NCBI RefSeq assembly: GCF_014196425.1
Contig: NZ_JACIDR010000005.1
Span: 155,122-219,121, forward strand
Direction: 5' to 3'
From: Hansschlegelia beijingensis
GTDB lineage: Bacteria; Pseudomonadota; Alphaproteobacteria; Rhizobiales; Methylopilaceae
DNA length: 64,000 nucleotides
A program made the translations under genes and the position numbers. Positions 1-9,795 of the stretch are shown in pieces (position 1 is the first letter of the stretch; each line of letters starts with the position of its first letter). The notes under the pieces are model-generated. The model was not told the DNA's origin, did no database searches, and saw nothing but the letters and a program-made list of their open reading frames with translations.

Positions 1-935
1 TCGTTCTCGGATCAGCTGCCGGCGGCGGCTTTCCCCAGTGGAATTGCCGCTGTCCGGTGTGCGCTCTGGCGTGGGACAACGACCCGCGCGTGAAGCGCCG
101 CACCCAGTCCTCGATCGCGGTCGAAACCGGTCGGGGCGCCTGGACGCTGTTCAACGCTTCGCCTGACCTGCGCTCGCAGATCCTGGCGACGCCGAAGCTG
201 CAGCCGACCGGGCTGCGCGAGACTCCGATCCGTTCGGTGGTCCTCACCAATGGCGACGTCGATCATGTCGACGGGCTGATCACGCTGCGTGAACGTTCGC
301 CGCTGACGGTCTACGCCACGTCGCAGATCTCCGCGGTGCTCGACTCGAATCCGATCTTTGGCGTTCTGGCTAAGGACGTCGTCGGTCGCCAGACGGTCGA
401 ACTCGACAAGCCGTTCAGGATCGACGACGCGACGATCGAGTTCTTCGGGGTGCCGGGCAAAGTCCCGCTCTATCTCGAGACCGAGAATCTGAAGATCGGA
501 GATACGTCCGGCGACACCGTTGGCGTCGACATCCGCAAGGACGGCCGGCGTCTGGTCTACATCCCCGGATGCGCGGTCGTGAATGACGGCGTCCTGCGCC
601 GGGTGGACGGCGCCGACGTCCTGCTGTTCGACGGGACTGTTTTCGAAGACGACGAGATGCGAAAGGCCGGCGTCGGCGAGAAGACCGGCCGACGCATGGG
701 ACACGTGCCGCTTTCGGGCGACGGCGGATCCATGACGGCCTTCGACGGCGTGAAGGTAGGTCGCAAGATCTACATTCACATCAACAATACGAACCCGATT
801 CTCGTAGCCGGCTCGCCCGAGCGGCGGACCGTCGAGGATCATGGCTGGGAAGTGTCGGAAGACGGGCTCGAGGTGACGGTCGGAGAGGCCGTCCGCTCCG
901 TTGAACGGCAGGATCGCGGGTCAACCGCGGCATAG
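1..935 (+). CDS. pqqB: PqqB, PQQ biosynthesis protein (5' end cut off by window)
   Basis: PqqB is a metallo-beta-lactamase-fold protein of the pyrroloquinoline quinone pathway, thought to act as a hydroxylase on the PqqA-derived Glu-Tyr product. The open frame begins at base 3 and shows the family N-terminus GGGFPQWNCRCPVC with its paired cysteines, the histidine motif NGDVDHVDGL, and the C-terminal YIHINNTNP block. 310 residues are visible against a usual length of about 300-310, so only a handful of N-terminal residues are missing. It is the first visible gene of pqqBCDE; pqqA, if present, lies before the window. Confidence 0.95.
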   Translation, partial: VLGSAAGGGFPQWNCRCPVCALAWDNDPRVKRRTQSSIAVETGRGAWTLFNASPDLRSQILATPKLQPTGLRETPIRSVVLTNGDVDHVDGLITLRERSPLTVYATSQISAVLDSNPIFGVLAKDVVGRQTVELDKPFRIDDATIEFFGVPGKVPLYLETENLKIGDTSGDTVGVDIRKDGRRLVYIPGCAVVNDGVLRRVDGADVLLFDGTVFEDDEMRKAGVGEKTGRRMGHVPLSGDGGSMTAFDGVKVGRKIYIHINNTNPILVAGSPERRTVEDHGWEVSEDGLEVTVGEAVRSVERQDRGSTAA

Positions 936-952
936 ACTGCGGAGGATTTGCG

Positions 953-1705
953 ATGTCGGACCTGCTCACCGCGAGCCAGCTTGAGGAGCGCCTTCGCGAG
1001 GTCGGCGCGACCCGCTATCATCACCTCCATCCGTTCCAGCTGCGGCTGCAGTCCGGCGCGTGCTCGCGCGGCGAGGTCGAGGCCTGGGCGCTCAACCGCT
1101 ACCTCTATCAGGCCTGCATCCCGCAGAAGGACGCCATCATCCTGTCGCGGATGGAGGACGCGCAGCTGCGCCGCGAATGGCGGCAGCGCATCATCGACCA
1201 TGACGGCGAGCGCGAGGGCGAAGGCGGCATCGCCAAGTGGCTGAAGCTGACCGACGATCTCGGCCTCGACCGCGGCGCCGTGATGAGCGGCGAACTGGCC
1301 CTACCCGCCACGAAATTCGCCGTGAACGCCTACATGACCTTCGTGCGCGATCGTTCGCTGCTGGAGGCGGTCGCCTCATCGCTCACCGAGCTGTTCTCGC
1401 CGATGGTGATCGCGACGCGCGTCTCGGGGATGCTGGCGAACTACGACTATGTCACGCAGGAGACGCTCGCCTATTTCACGGCGCGGCCGGTGCAGGCCAA
1501 GCGCGACAGCGATTTCGCGCTCGACTACTGCAAGACGCACGCACGGACGCCGGAGCAGCAGCGGGCGGTGATCGCCGCCCTGGAGTTCAAGTGCTCGATG
1601 CTGTGGGCCATGTTGGACGCGCTCGAGCATGCCTATCTGTACGCCAAGCCTTGGCCCGACGCGTTCCGGCCCGCGGACCAGGCTGATCGGCAGGCGGCGG
1701 AATGA
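953..1705 (+). CDS. pqqC: PqqC, pyrroloquinoline-quinone synthase
   Basis: PqqC is the cofactor-free oxidase that closes the ring and carries out the last eight-electron oxidation in PQQ synthesis. At 250 residues it has normal length, and the family features HHLHPFQLRL near the N-terminus, the tract RYLYQACIPQKDA and the His-rich all-alpha fold (HEME-oxygenase-like) are visible. A GGAGG-type ribosome site (941-945) precedes the ATG. The stop codon overlaps the pqqD start in an ATGA junction, pointing to coupled translation. Confidence 0.96.
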   Translation: MSDLLTASQLEERLREVGATRYHHLHPFQLRLQSGACSRGEVEAWALNRYLYQACIPQKDAIILSRMEDAQLRREWRQRIIDHDGEREGEGGIAKWLKLTDDLGLDRGAVMSGELALPATKFAVNAYMTFVRDRSLLEAVASSLTELFSPMVIATRVSGMLANYDYVTQETLAYFTARPVQAKRDSDFALDYCKTHARTPEQQRAVIAALEFKCSMLWAMLDALEHAYLYAKPWPDAFRPADQADRQAAE

Positions 1706-1983
1706 CGGAAGTCTCGTCCGACGCCACGCCGAGCCTTCCGCGGGGCGTACGCCTGCGGAGGGACGAGGTTCGCAACCAGTGGCTGCTGCTCGCGCCGGAG
1801 CGCGTGCTGCACCCGGACGCAATCGCCGTCGCGGTGCTCGAACGCTGCGACGGGGTGAGGACGGTCTCCGCGATCGTCGATGATCTGGCGACCGCCTATG
1901 CGGCGCCGCGCGAGACGATCGAGACGGACGTCAAGGCGATGCTTGCGGACCTCGCCAACAAGCGCGTGCTGGACCTCGGCTGA
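1702..1983 (+). CDS. pqqD: PqqD, PQQ peptide chaperone
   Basis: PqqD is a small peptide chaperone that binds the PqqA precursor and presents it to the radical SAM enzyme PqqE. The 93-residue protein has the RRE-type (RiPP recognition element) winged-helix pattern: [15 protein letters not shown], then [11 protein letters not shown], then the [14 protein letters not shown] helix-turn-helix stretch. Its ATG overlaps the pqqC stop by four bases and pqqE begins 13 bases after its stop. In some methylotrophs pqqC and pqqD are fused; here they are separate. Confidence 0.94.
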   Translation: MTEVSSDATPSLPRGVRLRRDEVRNQWLLLAPERVLHPDAIAVAVLERCDGVRTVSAIVDDLATAYAAPRETIETDVKAMLADLANKRVLDLG

Positions 1984-1996
1984 GGAGGCCGAAGCC

Positions 1997-3187
1997 ATGA
2001 ACGACATGACGATCCCAAATCCGGCGGAAGCGGCCCGCGTGCCGCCGCCGGCGCCGCTCGGCATGCTCGCCGAGCTGACGCATCGCTGCCCGCTGTCCTG
2101 CCCCTACTGCTCGAATCCCGTCGAGCTCGACAAGCGCTCCGGCGAACTCGACACCGAGACCTGGAAGCGGGTGTTCTCCGAGGCCGCCGCGATGGGGGTG
2201 CTGCACCTCCACCTTTCGGGCGGTGAGCCGACCGCTCGCAAGGACATCGTGGAGCTCACCGCCCACGCCGTGAAGGTCGGGCTCTACACCAACCTCATCA
2301 CCTCCGGGATCGGCGTCACGCGGGAGAAGCTGGAAGAGCTCGCCACTGCGGGCCTGGACCACGTCCAGCTGTCGATCCAGGACGCGCTGCCGGACACCGC
2401 CGACCGCATCGCGGGGCTCAAGGGCGCCCATGAGAAGAAGCGGATCTTCGCCGGCTGGGTGCTCGAACTCGGCCTGCCGCTGACGATCAACGCGGTCATC
2501 CATCGCGCCAACATCGAGAACATCGAGCCGCTGGTGAACATGGCGCTCGAATTCGGCGCGCGCCGCGTCGAGATCGCGCATTCGCAGTATTACGGCTGGG
2601 CGCTCGAGAACCGCCGGATGCTGATGCCGACCCGCGAGCAGGTGATGCGCGCGGCCGAGACCGTGGAGCGGCTGCGCGACGAGCTCAAGGGCAAGCTGGT
2701 GATCGACGCCGTCGTGCCCGACTATTACGCGCGCCGGCCAAAACCCTGCGTGGGCGGCTGGGGACGCCAGTCGCTCAACGTCACGCCCTCGGGCAAGGTG
2801 CTGCCCTGCCACGCGGCGGAGACCATCAAGCACCTGAAGTTCGACTACGTCACCGAGCGCAGCCTGCCGGACATCTGGGCGAACTCCTCCGCCTTCGAGG
2901 CCTATCGCGGCACCAGCTGGATGAAGGAGCCCTGCAAGGGCTGCCCGCGCAAGGAGATCGATTTCGGCGGATGCCGCTGCCAGGCGCTCGCGATCACCGG
3001 CGATCCCGAACAGGCCGATCCCGCCTGCTCGCTGTCGCCGTTCCACGCCAAGATCGTGGCCCTGGCGATCAAGGACGCCGCCGTGGATCAGACGGATTAC
3101 GTCTACCGCCGCTTCGGCGGCGTGCCCGACCCGCGCGTGACCGTCACGCACAACAACGCGCCCGTCCCGGCTGGCCCGGTGGACTGA
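1997..3187 (+). CDS. pqqE: PqqE, radical SAM Glu-Tyr cross-linking enzyme
   Basis: PqqE forms the carbon-carbon bond between Glu and Tyr of PqqA using a radical SAM mechanism. The predicted 396-residue protein has the CX3CX2C cluster motif at residues 31, 35 and 38 and a cysteine-rich C-terminal SPASM domain (cysteines from about residue 250 on, including [18 protein letters not shown]). The ATG at 1997 is chosen because it follows GAGGAGG and lies after pqqD; the frame itself is open further upstream inside pqqD. Last gene of the visible pqq operon. PQQ serves periplasmic methanol, ethanol and glucose dehydrogenases. Confidence 0.97.
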   Translation: MNDMTIPNPAEAARVPPPAPLGMLAELTHRCPLSCPYCSNPVELDKRSGELDTETWKRVFSEAAAMGVLHLHLSGGEPTARKDIVELTAHAVKVGLYTNLITSGIGVTREKLEELATAGLDHVQLSIQDALPDTADRIAGLKGAHEKKRIFAGWVLELGLPLTINAVIHRANIENIEPLVNMALEFGARRVEIAHSQYYGWALENRRMLMPTREQVMRAAETVERLRDELKGKLVIDAVVPDYYARRPKPCVGGWGRQSLNVTPSGKVLPCHAAETIKHLKFDYVTERSLPDIWANSSAFEAYRGTSWMKEPCKGCPRKEIDFGGCRCQALAITGDPEQADPACSLSPFHAKIVALAIKDAAVDQTDYVYRRFGGVPDPRVTVTHNNAPVPAGPVD

Positions 3188-3332
3188 GCCGCCAGGAGGG
3201 CTCCGGCTGCTCTGACGGGCCGGATCCGCGCGACTCGGCGCAATCTCATTTTCCTCGGGCCCTGTGCGGATCGGGCCTCAGCGGCTAAACAAGCCGGGGG
3301 CAACGCGCGCCGACTCGCGCTTAGGGACTGGC

Positions 3333-4490
3333 ATGAGGTCGTTTCTCGCCGCTGTCGCGGCTTTTCCGCTCGTCTTCGCGTCCGTCGGCGCGCAGGCGCA
3401 GCAGGGGTCCGAGACCTGCCTGCGGCTCGAGGCCCAGCTCGCCTCCTTGGGGCGGCCGCGCCAGGCGGACCCGCGTCAGCTCCAGCAGGCCGCCGCCCGC
3501 CAGCAGGCCGAGCTCGACCGCACGACCGCCTACGCCAAGGGGCTGGGCTGCGGACGCCGCTTCTTCTTCTCGCCCGATCCGCCCGCCGAATGCAGGCCTC
3601 TCACCGACCGCATCCGCCAGATGCAGGCCAATCTCGACCGGCTGAGCGCGCAGCTCGCCCAGGCGAGCCAGGGCGGCGGAGGCGATCCGCGTCGGCGGGA
3701 GCTTTTGATCGCCCTGGCCCGCAACGAGTGCGGCCCGCAATACCGTCTCGTCGAGCGGCGGGTTCCCGGCCAGCCGCAGAAGCGCGGCTTCTTCGACTTC
3801 CTGTTCGGCGGCCCGGGCTCGGAGGAGCCGTCGCAGGGCGAGACCGTGATCGAGCCGGAGATGTCGCCGGAATCGACCCCGCGCGTCTCCACCTTCCGCA
3901 CCGTCTGCGTGCGGACCTGCGACGGCTTCTTCTTCCCGATCTCGTATCAGACGACCCGCAACGCCTTCGAACGCGACGAAGCGATCTGTCAGGCCACCTG
4001 CCCCGGCACGGAGGCGAAGCTGTTCGCCTACCCGAACCCGGGCGGCCAGATCGACCAGGCCGCGAGCGTCGACGGCGAGCCCTACACGAAGCTCGAGAAC
4101 GCTTTCCGCTACCGCAAGGAGTTCGTTTCAGGCTGCTCCTGCAAGCCCGAGGGGATGAGCTGGGCTCAGGCGCTTCAGGGCGTCGAGGACAAGACCGTCA
4201 AGAAGGGCGACATCGTCGTCGACGAGCAGAAGGCCCAGGAGCTTTCGCGCCCCCAGGGCGAGGCGACGTTGCGCGCGGCGCCGAAGCCGCAGAGCCCGCA
4301 GCAGCGGGCGTCCGGCGCCGCCGAGCCGGCCCAGCCTCAGGACGACCAGCGGCCGACCGGCGGCGCGGCGCCGTCTCCCGCCGGCGTGCCGGACGACGTC
4401 ATCATCCTGAAGCAGCCGCCGCTCGAGCGCGGACGGATCGAACGCCGGCCCCTCGATGGCCCGGCCGTCGAACGCGCTCCGCAGCAATGA
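3333..4490 (+). CDS. Secreted DUF2865 protein
   Basis: Predicted 385-residue exported protein of unknown function. The start at 3333 opens with a clear signal peptide (MRSFLAAVAAFPLVFASVGAQA). A Gln/Ala/Arg-rich likely helical section follows (about residues 25-115). The conserved core, about residues 185-270, has TVCVRTCDGFFFPISY, then CQATCPG and the C-terminal SGCSCKPEG, cysteines consistent with periplasmic disulfides; this matches the Hyphomicrobiales family DUF2865. The last 100 residues are Pro/Gln/Arg-rich and low complexity. It stands alone between the pqq and trp operons, with a 145-base gap before it. Confidence 0.8.
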   Translation: MRSFLAAVAAFPLVFASVGAQAQQGSETCLRLEAQLASLGRPRQADPRQLQQAAARQQAELDRTTAYAKGLGCGRRFFFSPDPPAECRPLTDRIRQMQANLDRLSAQLAQASQGGGGDPRRRELLIALARNECGPQYRLVERRVPGQPQKRGFFDFLFGGPGSEEPSQGETVIEPEMSPESTPRVSTFRTVCVRTCDGFFFPISYQTTRNAFERDEAICQATCPGTEAKLFAYPNPGGQIDQAASVDGEPYTKLENAFRYRKEFVSGCSCKPEGMSWAQALQGVEDKTVKKGDIVVDEQKAQELSRPQGEATLRAAPKPQSPQQRASGAAEPAQPQDDQRPTGGAAPSPAGVPDDVIILKQPPLERGRIERRPLDGPAVERAPQQ

Positions 4491-4503
4491 GGCCGCGCCG
4501 CCC

Positions 4504-4532
4504 TTGACGCGCTGCGCCGCTGCGCATTGAGT
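4504..4532 (+). promoter_or_regulatory. Possible promoter of the trpGDC operon
   Basis: TTGACG at 4504-4509 is a good -35 box; 17 bases later TTGAGT (4527-4532) is only a poor -10 match. It lies in the 66-base gap between the DUF2865 gene and trpG. No leader peptide rich in Trp codons or attenuator hairpin was seen. Confidence 0.3.
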
Positions 4533-4556
4533 GCGCGCCTTGAGAGAGCCGCCGCG

Positions 4557-5177
4557 ATGACCGCCGTCACCCTGATCGACAACTACGACAGCTTCACCTG
4601 GAACGTCGTCCACGCTCTGGGCGCGCTCGGCGCCGAGGTGAAGGTCGTGCGCAACGACAAGGCCACGGCGGACGAGGTTCTGGCCGAAGGGCCGGACGCG
4701 ATCGTCATCTCGCCCGGCCCGTGCACGCCGCACGAGGCCGGCGTGTCCTGCGAACTGATCGCGCGAGCCGCGGGCCAGGTCCCGGTCTTCGGCGTCTGCC
4801 TTGGCCATCAGGCCATCGGCGAAGTGTTCGGCGGCGCGGTCGTGCGCGCGCCGAGCCCCGTGCACGGCAAGCTGGCGCGGATCAATCATGCGGGGCGCGG
4901 CGTCTTCCGTGGCCTCAACGGGCCCCTTCAGGCGACGCGGTACCACTCGCTCGTGGTTCGGCGCGACGACCTGCCCGATGCGCTCGAGGTGACCGCCGAG
5001 ACCGACGACGGCCTGATCATGGGGCTGTCGCATCGCCAGTGGCCGATCCACGGCGTCCAGTTCCACCCCGAAAGCATCGCGTCCGAGCACGGCGCTTCGA
5101 TCTTCGGGAACTTCCTCGCCGACGCAGCCGAGTGGAACGCCGAACGCCGGCGGCTCGCGGCCGCGCGCGCGTCCTGA
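4557..5177 (+). CDS. trpG: Anthranilate/aminodeoxychorismate synthase glutaminase subunit
   Basis: Class I glutamine amidotransferase that delivers ammonia to the chorismate-binding partner (TrpE or PabB). The 206-residue protein carries the triad: Cys81 in GVCLGHQ and His170/Glu172 in QFHPES; the opening [11 protein letters not shown] is typical. The ATG at 4557 fits the family N-terminus better than an upstream GTG-type start at 4527. No trpE/pabB lies in the window, as is usual for Hyphomicrobiales where trpE is elsewhere. It starts the trpGDC cluster, 10 bases before trpD. Confidence 0.95.
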   Translation: MTAVTLIDNYDSFTWNVVHALGALGAEVKVVRNDKATADEVLAEGPDAIVISPGPCTPHEAGVSCELIARAAGQVPVFGVCLGHQAIGEVFGGAVVRAPSPVHGKLARINHAGRGVFRGLNGPLQATRYHSLVVRRDDLPDALEVTAETDDGLIMGLSHRQWPIHGVQFHPESIASEHGASIFGNFLADAAEWNAERRRLAAARAS

Positions 5178-5187
5178 GACCCCGACA

Positions 5188-6213
5188 ATGGATGGATTCA
5201 AGGCGGTGCTCGCCCGGATCGCTGATGGGCGTCCGCTCGATCGCGCTGAGGCGGAGGCGGCGTTCGGGCAGCTGATGTCCGGCGAAGCGACGGCGGCGCA
5301 GCTCGGCGCCTTTCTGATGGGCCTGCGGGTGCGCGGCGAGACCGTGGATGAGATCGCCGGCGCGGTCGCCGCGATGCGGGCCCGCATGACCCCTGTCGCG
5401 GCCCCGGCCGACGCGGTCGACGTGGTCGGCACCGGCGGCGACGGCTCCGGCTCCGTCAACGTCTCCACCTGCGCCGCCTTCGTGGTGGCCGGCTGCGGCG
5501 TGCCCGTTGCCAAGCATGGCAACCGCGCCCTGTCGTCCCGATCGGGCTCGGCCGACGTTCTGCGCGCGCTCGGCGTGGCGGTCGACATCGACGCGAACCG
5601 CATCTCGGCCTGCGTCGCGGAGGCCGGCATCGGCTTCATGTTCGCGCCCAACCACCATTCCGCGATGCGCCATGTCGGGCCTGCCCGGACCGAGCTCGGC
5701 GTCCGGACGATCTTCAACCTGCTGGGGCCGCTCTCGAATCCGGCCGGCGTCAAGCGGCAGATGGTCGGCGTGTTCGCCCGCCGATGGGTCGTGCCGATCG
5801 CGGAAGCGCTGGCCCAGCTCGGCTCGGAGCGGGCCTGGGTGGTCCACGGCTCCGACGGGCTTGACGAGATCACCACCTCGGGGCCGACCTTCGTGGCCTC
5901 GCTCGATAACGGCGCGGTGACGACCTTCGAGGTCTCGCCGGAGCAGGCCGGTTTCACCCCGCATCCGGTCGGAGCGCTCGCGGGCGGCGACGCCGACAGC
6001 AATGCGCGCGCCATGCGACAGGTGCTCGAGGGCCGGCCGGGCGCTTACCGGGACGTCGCGATCCTCAACGCGGCCGCGGCGCTGGTGGTCGCCGGGCGCG
6101 CGGCGGACATCGCGGAAGGCGCGGCGCTCGCGACGGCCGCCCTCGACTCGGGCGCGGCGCTGGCCCGGCTCGAGGCGCTCGTGCAGGTCTCGAACGCGGA
6201 GCTCGCGGCGTGA
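5188..6213 (+). CDS. trpD: Anthranilate phosphoribosyltransferase
   Basis: Transfers phosphoribose from PRPP to anthranilate, the second step of the tryptophan pathway. The 341-residue protein has the PRPP-binding [15 protein letters not shown] loop around residue 75, KHGNRALSS, and the [13 protein letters not shown] block around residue 172. Its stop codon overlaps the trpC start (GTGA at 6210-6213), so the two are translationally coupled. Confidence 0.97.
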   Translation: MDGFKAVLARIADGRPLDRAEAEAAFGQLMSGEATAAQLGAFLMGLRVRGETVDEIAGAVAAMRARMTPVAAPADAVDVVGTGGDGSGSVNVSTCAAFVVAGCGVPVAKHGNRALSSRSGSADVLRALGVAVDIDANRISACVAEAGIGFMFAPNHHSAMRHVGPARTELGVRTIFNLLGPLSNPAGVKRQMVGVFARRWVVPIAEALAQLGSERAWVVHGSDGLDEITTSGPTFVASLDNGAVTTFEVSPEQAGFTPHPVGALAGGDADSNARAMRQVLEGRPGAYRDVAILNAAAALVVAGRAADIAEGAALATAALDSGAALARLEALVQVSNAELAA

Positions 6214-7013
6214 GCGACATTCTGGATCGCATCGCGGCCTACAAGCGGCGCGAGATCGCCGAGGCGAAAAGCGCCCGCTCCTTCGCGGAAGTGCGCAAGG
6301 CCGCCGACGTGGCCTCTCCCCCGCGCGGATTCGCGGACGCCATCCGTCGCACCCTCGACGCGGGCGGCACGGCCCTGATCGCGGAGATCAAGAAGGCCAG
6401 CCCGTCCAAGGGCCTGATCCGCGCCGACTTCGACCCGCCCGCGCTCGCCCGCGCCTATGCGGAGGGCGGCGCGACCTGCCTGTCCGTGCTGACCGACGCG
6501 CCGTCCTTCCAGGGAGCGCCGGAGTTCCTGGTGCGGGCCCGTGAAGCGGCGCCTCTGCCCGTGATCCGCAAGGACTTCCTCTACGAGCCCTATCAGGTCG
6601 CCGAGGCGCGCGCGCTTGGCGCCGACTGCATCCTCGTCATCATGGCCGCCGTCACCGACGCCGAGGCGCGAGATCTCGTCTCGGCCTCCGCAGACTTCGG
6701 CATGGACGTCCTCATCGAGGTGCATGACGCCGCAGAGCTCGAACGGGCTCTGCCGCTCGCCGCGCCCCTGCTCGGCGTGAACAATCGCAACCTTCGGACC
6801 TTCGAGGTCACTCTGGAGACCACCGAGAGGCTGGCGCCTCTGGTTCCGGCCGGCCGCATCCTGGTCGGGGAGAGCGGCATCTTCACGCCCGCAGACGTGG
6901 CGCGGCTCGCCGCCGTCGGCTGCCGGACCCTTCTGGTGGGCGAGAGCCTGATGAGGCAGGAAGACGTCGCCGCCGCCACTCGCGCCCTTCTGGCTTCGCC
7001 TCCCGCGGCTTGA
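6210..7013 (+). CDS. trpC: Indole-3-glycerol phosphate synthase
   Basis: Closes the indole ring from CdRP in tryptophan synthesis. The 267-residue TIM-barrel protein shows [11 protein letters not shown] (phosphate and substrate binding, catalytic Lys), [23 protein letters not shown] and GESGIF in order. GTG start overlapping trpD. It is monofunctional, without a trpF domain. Fifteen bases separate it from the DUF1003 gene, so the operon probably runs on to moeA. Confidence 0.97.
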   Translation: MSDILDRIAAYKRREIAEAKSARSFAEVRKAADVASPPRGFADAIRRTLDAGGTALIAEIKKASPSKGLIRADFDPPALARAYAEGGATCLSVLTDAPSFQGAPEFLVRAREAAPLPVIRKDFLYEPYQVAEARALGADCILVIMAAVTDAEARDLVSASADFGMDVLIEVHDAAELERALPLAAPLLGVNNRNLRTFEVTLETTERLAPLVPAGRILVGESGIFTPADVARLAAVGCRTLLVGESLMRQEDVAAATRALLASPPAA

Positions 7014-7028
7014 ACAACGGGCCGTCAT

Positions 7029-7595
7029 ATGTCCCCAGACCCCCGCGCCGAGCTCGACCCTGCAGCGAGACGTTGGCTGGGCAAGGACGCGGAGGCGCTG
7101 ACGGAGGCTGAAGCCCGCGTGCTGAAGCACGCCCGGCGGCGCAGCGTCCTGATCCGGCGTCCTGCCGGCGACGAACAGAAGACGTTCGGCGAAAGTCTCG
7201 CCGACCAGGTCGCGTCCTTCGGCGGCTCCTGGACGTTCATCATCAGTTTCTGCGTGTTCCTGTTGCTGTGGGCCGGGGCCAATCTCTGGCTGCTGTCGCA
7301 GCCCTTCGATCCCTACCCGTTCATCTTCCTCAATCTGATGCTGTCGATGCTTGCGGCGCTTCAGGCCCCGGTGATCATGATGAGCCAGAACCGCCAGGCC
7401 ATCAAAGATCGCGAGAACGCCGCGCGCGACTACGAAGTGAACCTGAAGGCGGAGATCGAGATCATGGGGTTGCACGAGAAGCTGGATCGGCTGAGGGACG
7501 AACACATCATGACGCTGATCGCGAAGCAGCAGGAGCAGATCGACCTCCTCACCCGCCTCGTGCGCAGGAACGACGAACTCGGGGGCGGCCGTTGA
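7029..7595 (+). CDS. DUF1003 membrane protein
   Basis: 188-residue inner-membrane protein of the DUF1003 family; function unknown. A soluble N-terminal part (1-65) is followed by two membrane helices, about residues 68-88 (WTFIISFCVFLLLWAGANL) and 97-118, separated by the short loop SQPFDPYPFIF; then a charged, coiled-coil-like C-terminus (MSQNRQAIKDREN ... IAKQQEQIDLLTRLVRR). The ATG at 7029 follows trpC closely. It is translationally coupled to the next gene. Its insertion between trpC and moaC is unusual: in most relatives these are adjacent. Confidence 0.85.
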   Translation: MSPDPRAELDPAARRWLGKDAEALTEAEARVLKHARRRSVLIRRPAGDEQKTFGESLADQVASFGGSWTFIISFCVFLLLWAGANLWLLSQPFDPYPFIFLNLMLSMLAALQAPVIMMSQNRQAIKDRENAARDYEVNLKAEIEIMGLHEKLDRLRDEHIMTLIAKQQEQIDLLTRLVRRNDELGGGR

Positions 7596-7969
7596 ACGCA
7601 CAGATCGGGAGCGCTGAGGCGGTCTCTCCTCAGGTCGGCGAGGAGCGGGTCGAGGCCGTATTCCGCAACGGCACGATCACGGCTTACGGCATCACCGTCT
7701 CGTTCACCTTGGGGTTCCTCTCGCAATGGGCCTCGAGCGCGGACGCGTGGCGCCTGTATGATGTGCCCGCCGTCGCCGCAGTCTTCGCAGGCGGCATGTT
7801 CCAGATCTGGGCGCTGGCTTTGCTTCTGCCGGTCGAAGGTTTGGTGAAGACGATCTATGACCGAGCCACTCGCCTTTATCTGATCGGCCTGGCGCTCACC
7901 GGAACAGGCGTCGTGACGGCGGTCTCGTTCGACGTCGCCAGAGGAATCCTTGGCAAGGACGTGACGTGA
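7592..7969 (+). CDS. Small three-helix membrane protein, unknown family
   Basis: Predicted 125-residue protein starting at a TTG (7592) that overlaps the DUF1003 stop as TTGA, and ending in a GTGA overlap with moaC. Three hydrophobic segments are visible: about residues 29-50 ([19 protein letters not shown]), 58-83 and 98-118. No family was recognised. Coupling to the DUF1003 gene on one side and moaC on the other argues it is real and probably partners with the DUF1003 protein. An alternative start further upstream inside the DUF1003 gene is possible but lacks support. Confidence 0.7.
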   Translation: MNAQIGSAEAVSPQVGEERVEAVFRNGTITAYGITVSFTLGFLSQWASSADAWRLYDVPAVAAVFAGGMFQIWALALLLPVEGLVKTIYDRATRLYLIGLALTGTGVVTAVSFDVARGILGKDVT

Positions 7970-8457
7970 GCTCTCAACCAGCCGGCCTGACGCATCTCTC
8001 CGCCTCCGGCGAGGCCAATATGGTCGACGTCGGGGACAAGCCCGCCACCGTGCGGGAGGCGACGGCGGAGGGCCGCGTGCTCATGGCCCCCGAGACGCTG
8101 GCGCTGATCCTCGCCGGCGACGCCAAGAAGGGCGATGTGCTCGGAACGGCGCGGATCGCCGGCATCATGGCCGCGAAGCGGACCCACGAACTGATCCCGC
8201 TGTGCCACCCGCTGGCGCTCTCGAAGGTGTCCGTCGAGCTGACGCCGGACGAGGCGCTCCCGGGCGTCGTCGTGACGGCCATGGCGCGGGTGACCGGGCC
8301 GACCGGGGTCGAGATGGAGGCTCTGACCGCCGTCTCCGTCGCCTGTCTCACGATCTATGACATGACCAAGGCCGTCGACCGGGGCATGCGGATCGAGGGC
8401 GTGCGTCTGCTCGCTAAGTCCGGCGGGCGCTCAGGCGACTTCCGGGCCGAAGGATGA
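7966..8457 (+). CDS. moaC: MoaC, cyclic pyranopterin monophosphate synthase
   Basis: Converts 3',8-cH2GTP to cyclic pyranopterin monophosphate in molybdenum cofactor synthesis. 163 residues, with [25 protein letters not shown], the active-site [13 protein letters not shown] and [22 protein letters not shown] start in a GTGA overlap; the stop overlaps moeA. moaC-moeA next to trpC and lexA is conserved across Hyphomicrobiales. Confidence 0.97.
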   Translation: MSSQPAGLTHLSASGEANMVDVGDKPATVREATAEGRVLMAPETLALILAGDAKKGDVLGTARIAGIMAAKRTHELIPLCHPLALSKVSVELTPDEALPGVVVTAMARVTGPTGVEMEALTAVSVACLTIYDMTKAVDRGMRIEGVRLLAKSGGRSGDFRAEG

Positions 8458-9674
8458 GCGGCCTCCTCCCTGTCGCGGAGGCCCGCGCTCGAATTCTGTC
8501 GGGGCTCGCGACGCTTCCCGCCGAACGCGTCGGACTTGGCGAAGCGCTCGGGCGGACGCTCGCCGTCCCGCTCAAGGCGGTCCGGACGCAGCCGCCATGG
8601 GACTGCTCCGCCATGGACGGCTATGCGGTGCGTTCGGTGGATGTCCAGTCCGCCCCTGTCCGGCTGCGCGTCGTGGGCGAGGCGGCGGCCGGCAAGGCGT
8701 TTGCCGGCGAGGTTGGCTCCGGGCAGGCCGCGCGGATCTTCACCGGGGCGCCGCTGCCCCGCGGCGCCGACGCTGTCCTGCTCCAGGAGAACGCCGACCG
8801 GGAGGGCGACGAGGTCGTCGTCCGGGAGCCCGTCCAGGCCGGTCGACATGTCCGCCGCGCCGGCCTCGACTTCTCCGCGGGCGAGACCCTGCTTCCCGCG
8901 GGGCGTCGGCTCGGCGCGCGCGACCTCGGGCTCGCGGCCGCGCTCGGCCACGGCGTTCTGGACGTCAGCCGGCGGCCGCGCGTGGCGATCCTGGCGACGG
9001 GCGACGAGCTTGCGCTCCCAGGGAAGGAGGCCGGCCCCGACCAGATCTTCGCCTCCAACAGCTTCGCCATCGCGGCCGCCGTGGCCGGCGAAGGCGGCCT
9101 GCCGCTCGATCTCGGCATCGCCCCGGACGAGCCGGCGGCGATCCGTGCGGCGATCGAGCGCGCGATCTCCGAGAAAGCGGACATCCTCGTCACGCTCGGG
9201 GGCGCGTCGGTGGGCGACCACGACCTCGTCCGGCCGGCGCTCGAGGCGTGCGGAGTCACGCTCGACTTCTGGAAGATCGCCATGCGTCCCGGCAAGCCGA
9301 TGATGGCCGGACGGCGCGGCGAAATGGTGGCGCTCGGGCTGCCGGGCAACCCGGTGTCGGCGCTCGTCTGTTCCGTCCTCTTCCTGATCCCGGCGCTTCG
9401 CCGCCTCGCAGGGTGTTCCGACGTCACGCCCAAGACCCGGCGCGGCCGGCTCGGCCGGGACATGCCGGCGAACGATCACCGCGAAGACTATGTGCGGGCC
9501 GCCCTGTCCCATGACGCAGACGGCGTCCCGGTCGCCACCGCGTTCCCGCGGCAGGATTCCTCCATGCTCCGCGCGCTCTCCGAGGCGGAGTGCCTGCTGG
9601 TGCGCCCGGCGAACGCCGTCGCGGCTCGGGCGGGAGACCCCTGCGACATCCTTCTTCTGCCCCCACCCCTCTGA
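8454..9674 (+). CDS. moeA: MoeA, molybdopterin molybdenumtransferase
   Basis: Inserts molybdate into adenylated molybdopterin. The 406-residue protein has the substrate motif [13 protein letters not shown], the [15 protein letters not shown] segment, GDEL in the MPT-binding domain, [11 protein letters not shown] and [10 protein letters not shown] ... [11 protein letters not shown], then the C-terminal beta domain. ATG overlaps the moaC stop. Likely the last gene of the trpG-to-moeA operon, since lexA has its own operator 60 bases on. Confidence 0.96.
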   Translation: MSGLLPVAEARARILSGLATLPAERVGLGEALGRTLAVPLKAVRTQPPWDCSAMDGYAVRSVDVQSAPVRLRVVGEAAAGKAFAGEVGSGQAARIFTGAPLPRGADAVLLQENADREGDEVVVREPVQAGRHVRRAGLDFSAGETLLPAGRRLGARDLGLAAALGHGVLDVSRRPRVAILATGDELALPGKEAGPDQIFASNSFAIAAAVAGEGGLPLDLGIAPDEPAAIRAAIERAISEKADILVTLGGASVGDHDLVRPALEACGVTLDFWKIAMRPGKPMMAGRRGEMVALGLPGNPVSALVCSVLFLIPALRRLAGCSDVTPKTRRGRLGRDMPANDHREDYVRAALSHDADGVPVATAFPRQDSSMLRALSEAECLLVRPANAVAARAGDPCDILLLPPPL

Positions 9675-9732
9675 TCGCCAGCAATCCGGGAACGTCGCCG
9701 CGCGGAGCATGCACCGAACGTTAACGGTTGCG

Positions 9733-9747
9733 GAACACATCTAGAAC
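9733..9747 (+). promoter_or_regulatory. SOS box (LexA operator) of lexA
   Basis: GAAC at 9733-9736 and GAAC at 9744-9747 with exactly seven bases between: the direct-repeat LexA operator (GAAC-N7-GAAC, equivalently GTTC-N7-GTTC) known in Alphaproteobacteria. It lies about 50 bases before the lexA start, as expected for autoregulation. Confidence 0.85.
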
Positions 9748-9759
9748 AGGTAGATTTCT

Positions 9760-9774
9760 GTTCATGATTTGTTT
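9760..9774 (+). promoter_or_regulatory. Possible second, imperfect LexA site
   Basis: GTTC at 9760-9763 and GTTT at 9771-9774 spaced by seven bases, one mismatch from GTTC-N7-GTTC and in the opposite repeat orientation to the perfect box at 9733. It lies between that box and the lexA start and might strengthen autoregulation; a chance near-match is also possible. Confidence 0.4.
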
Positions 9775-9795
9775 TGCATCGTCGCGGACCCGCCC

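Noticed and set aside
1880..1996. An N-terminal extension of PqqE overlapping pqqD.
   Set aside because: The extension is out of frame with pqqD and Arg-rich; a clear ATG with a ribosome site lies at 1997.
9716..9730. A third LexA-like site, GAAC-N7-GTTG, before lexA.
   Set aside because: The second half does not match GAAC, and the mixed orientation is not the alphaproteobacterial operator.
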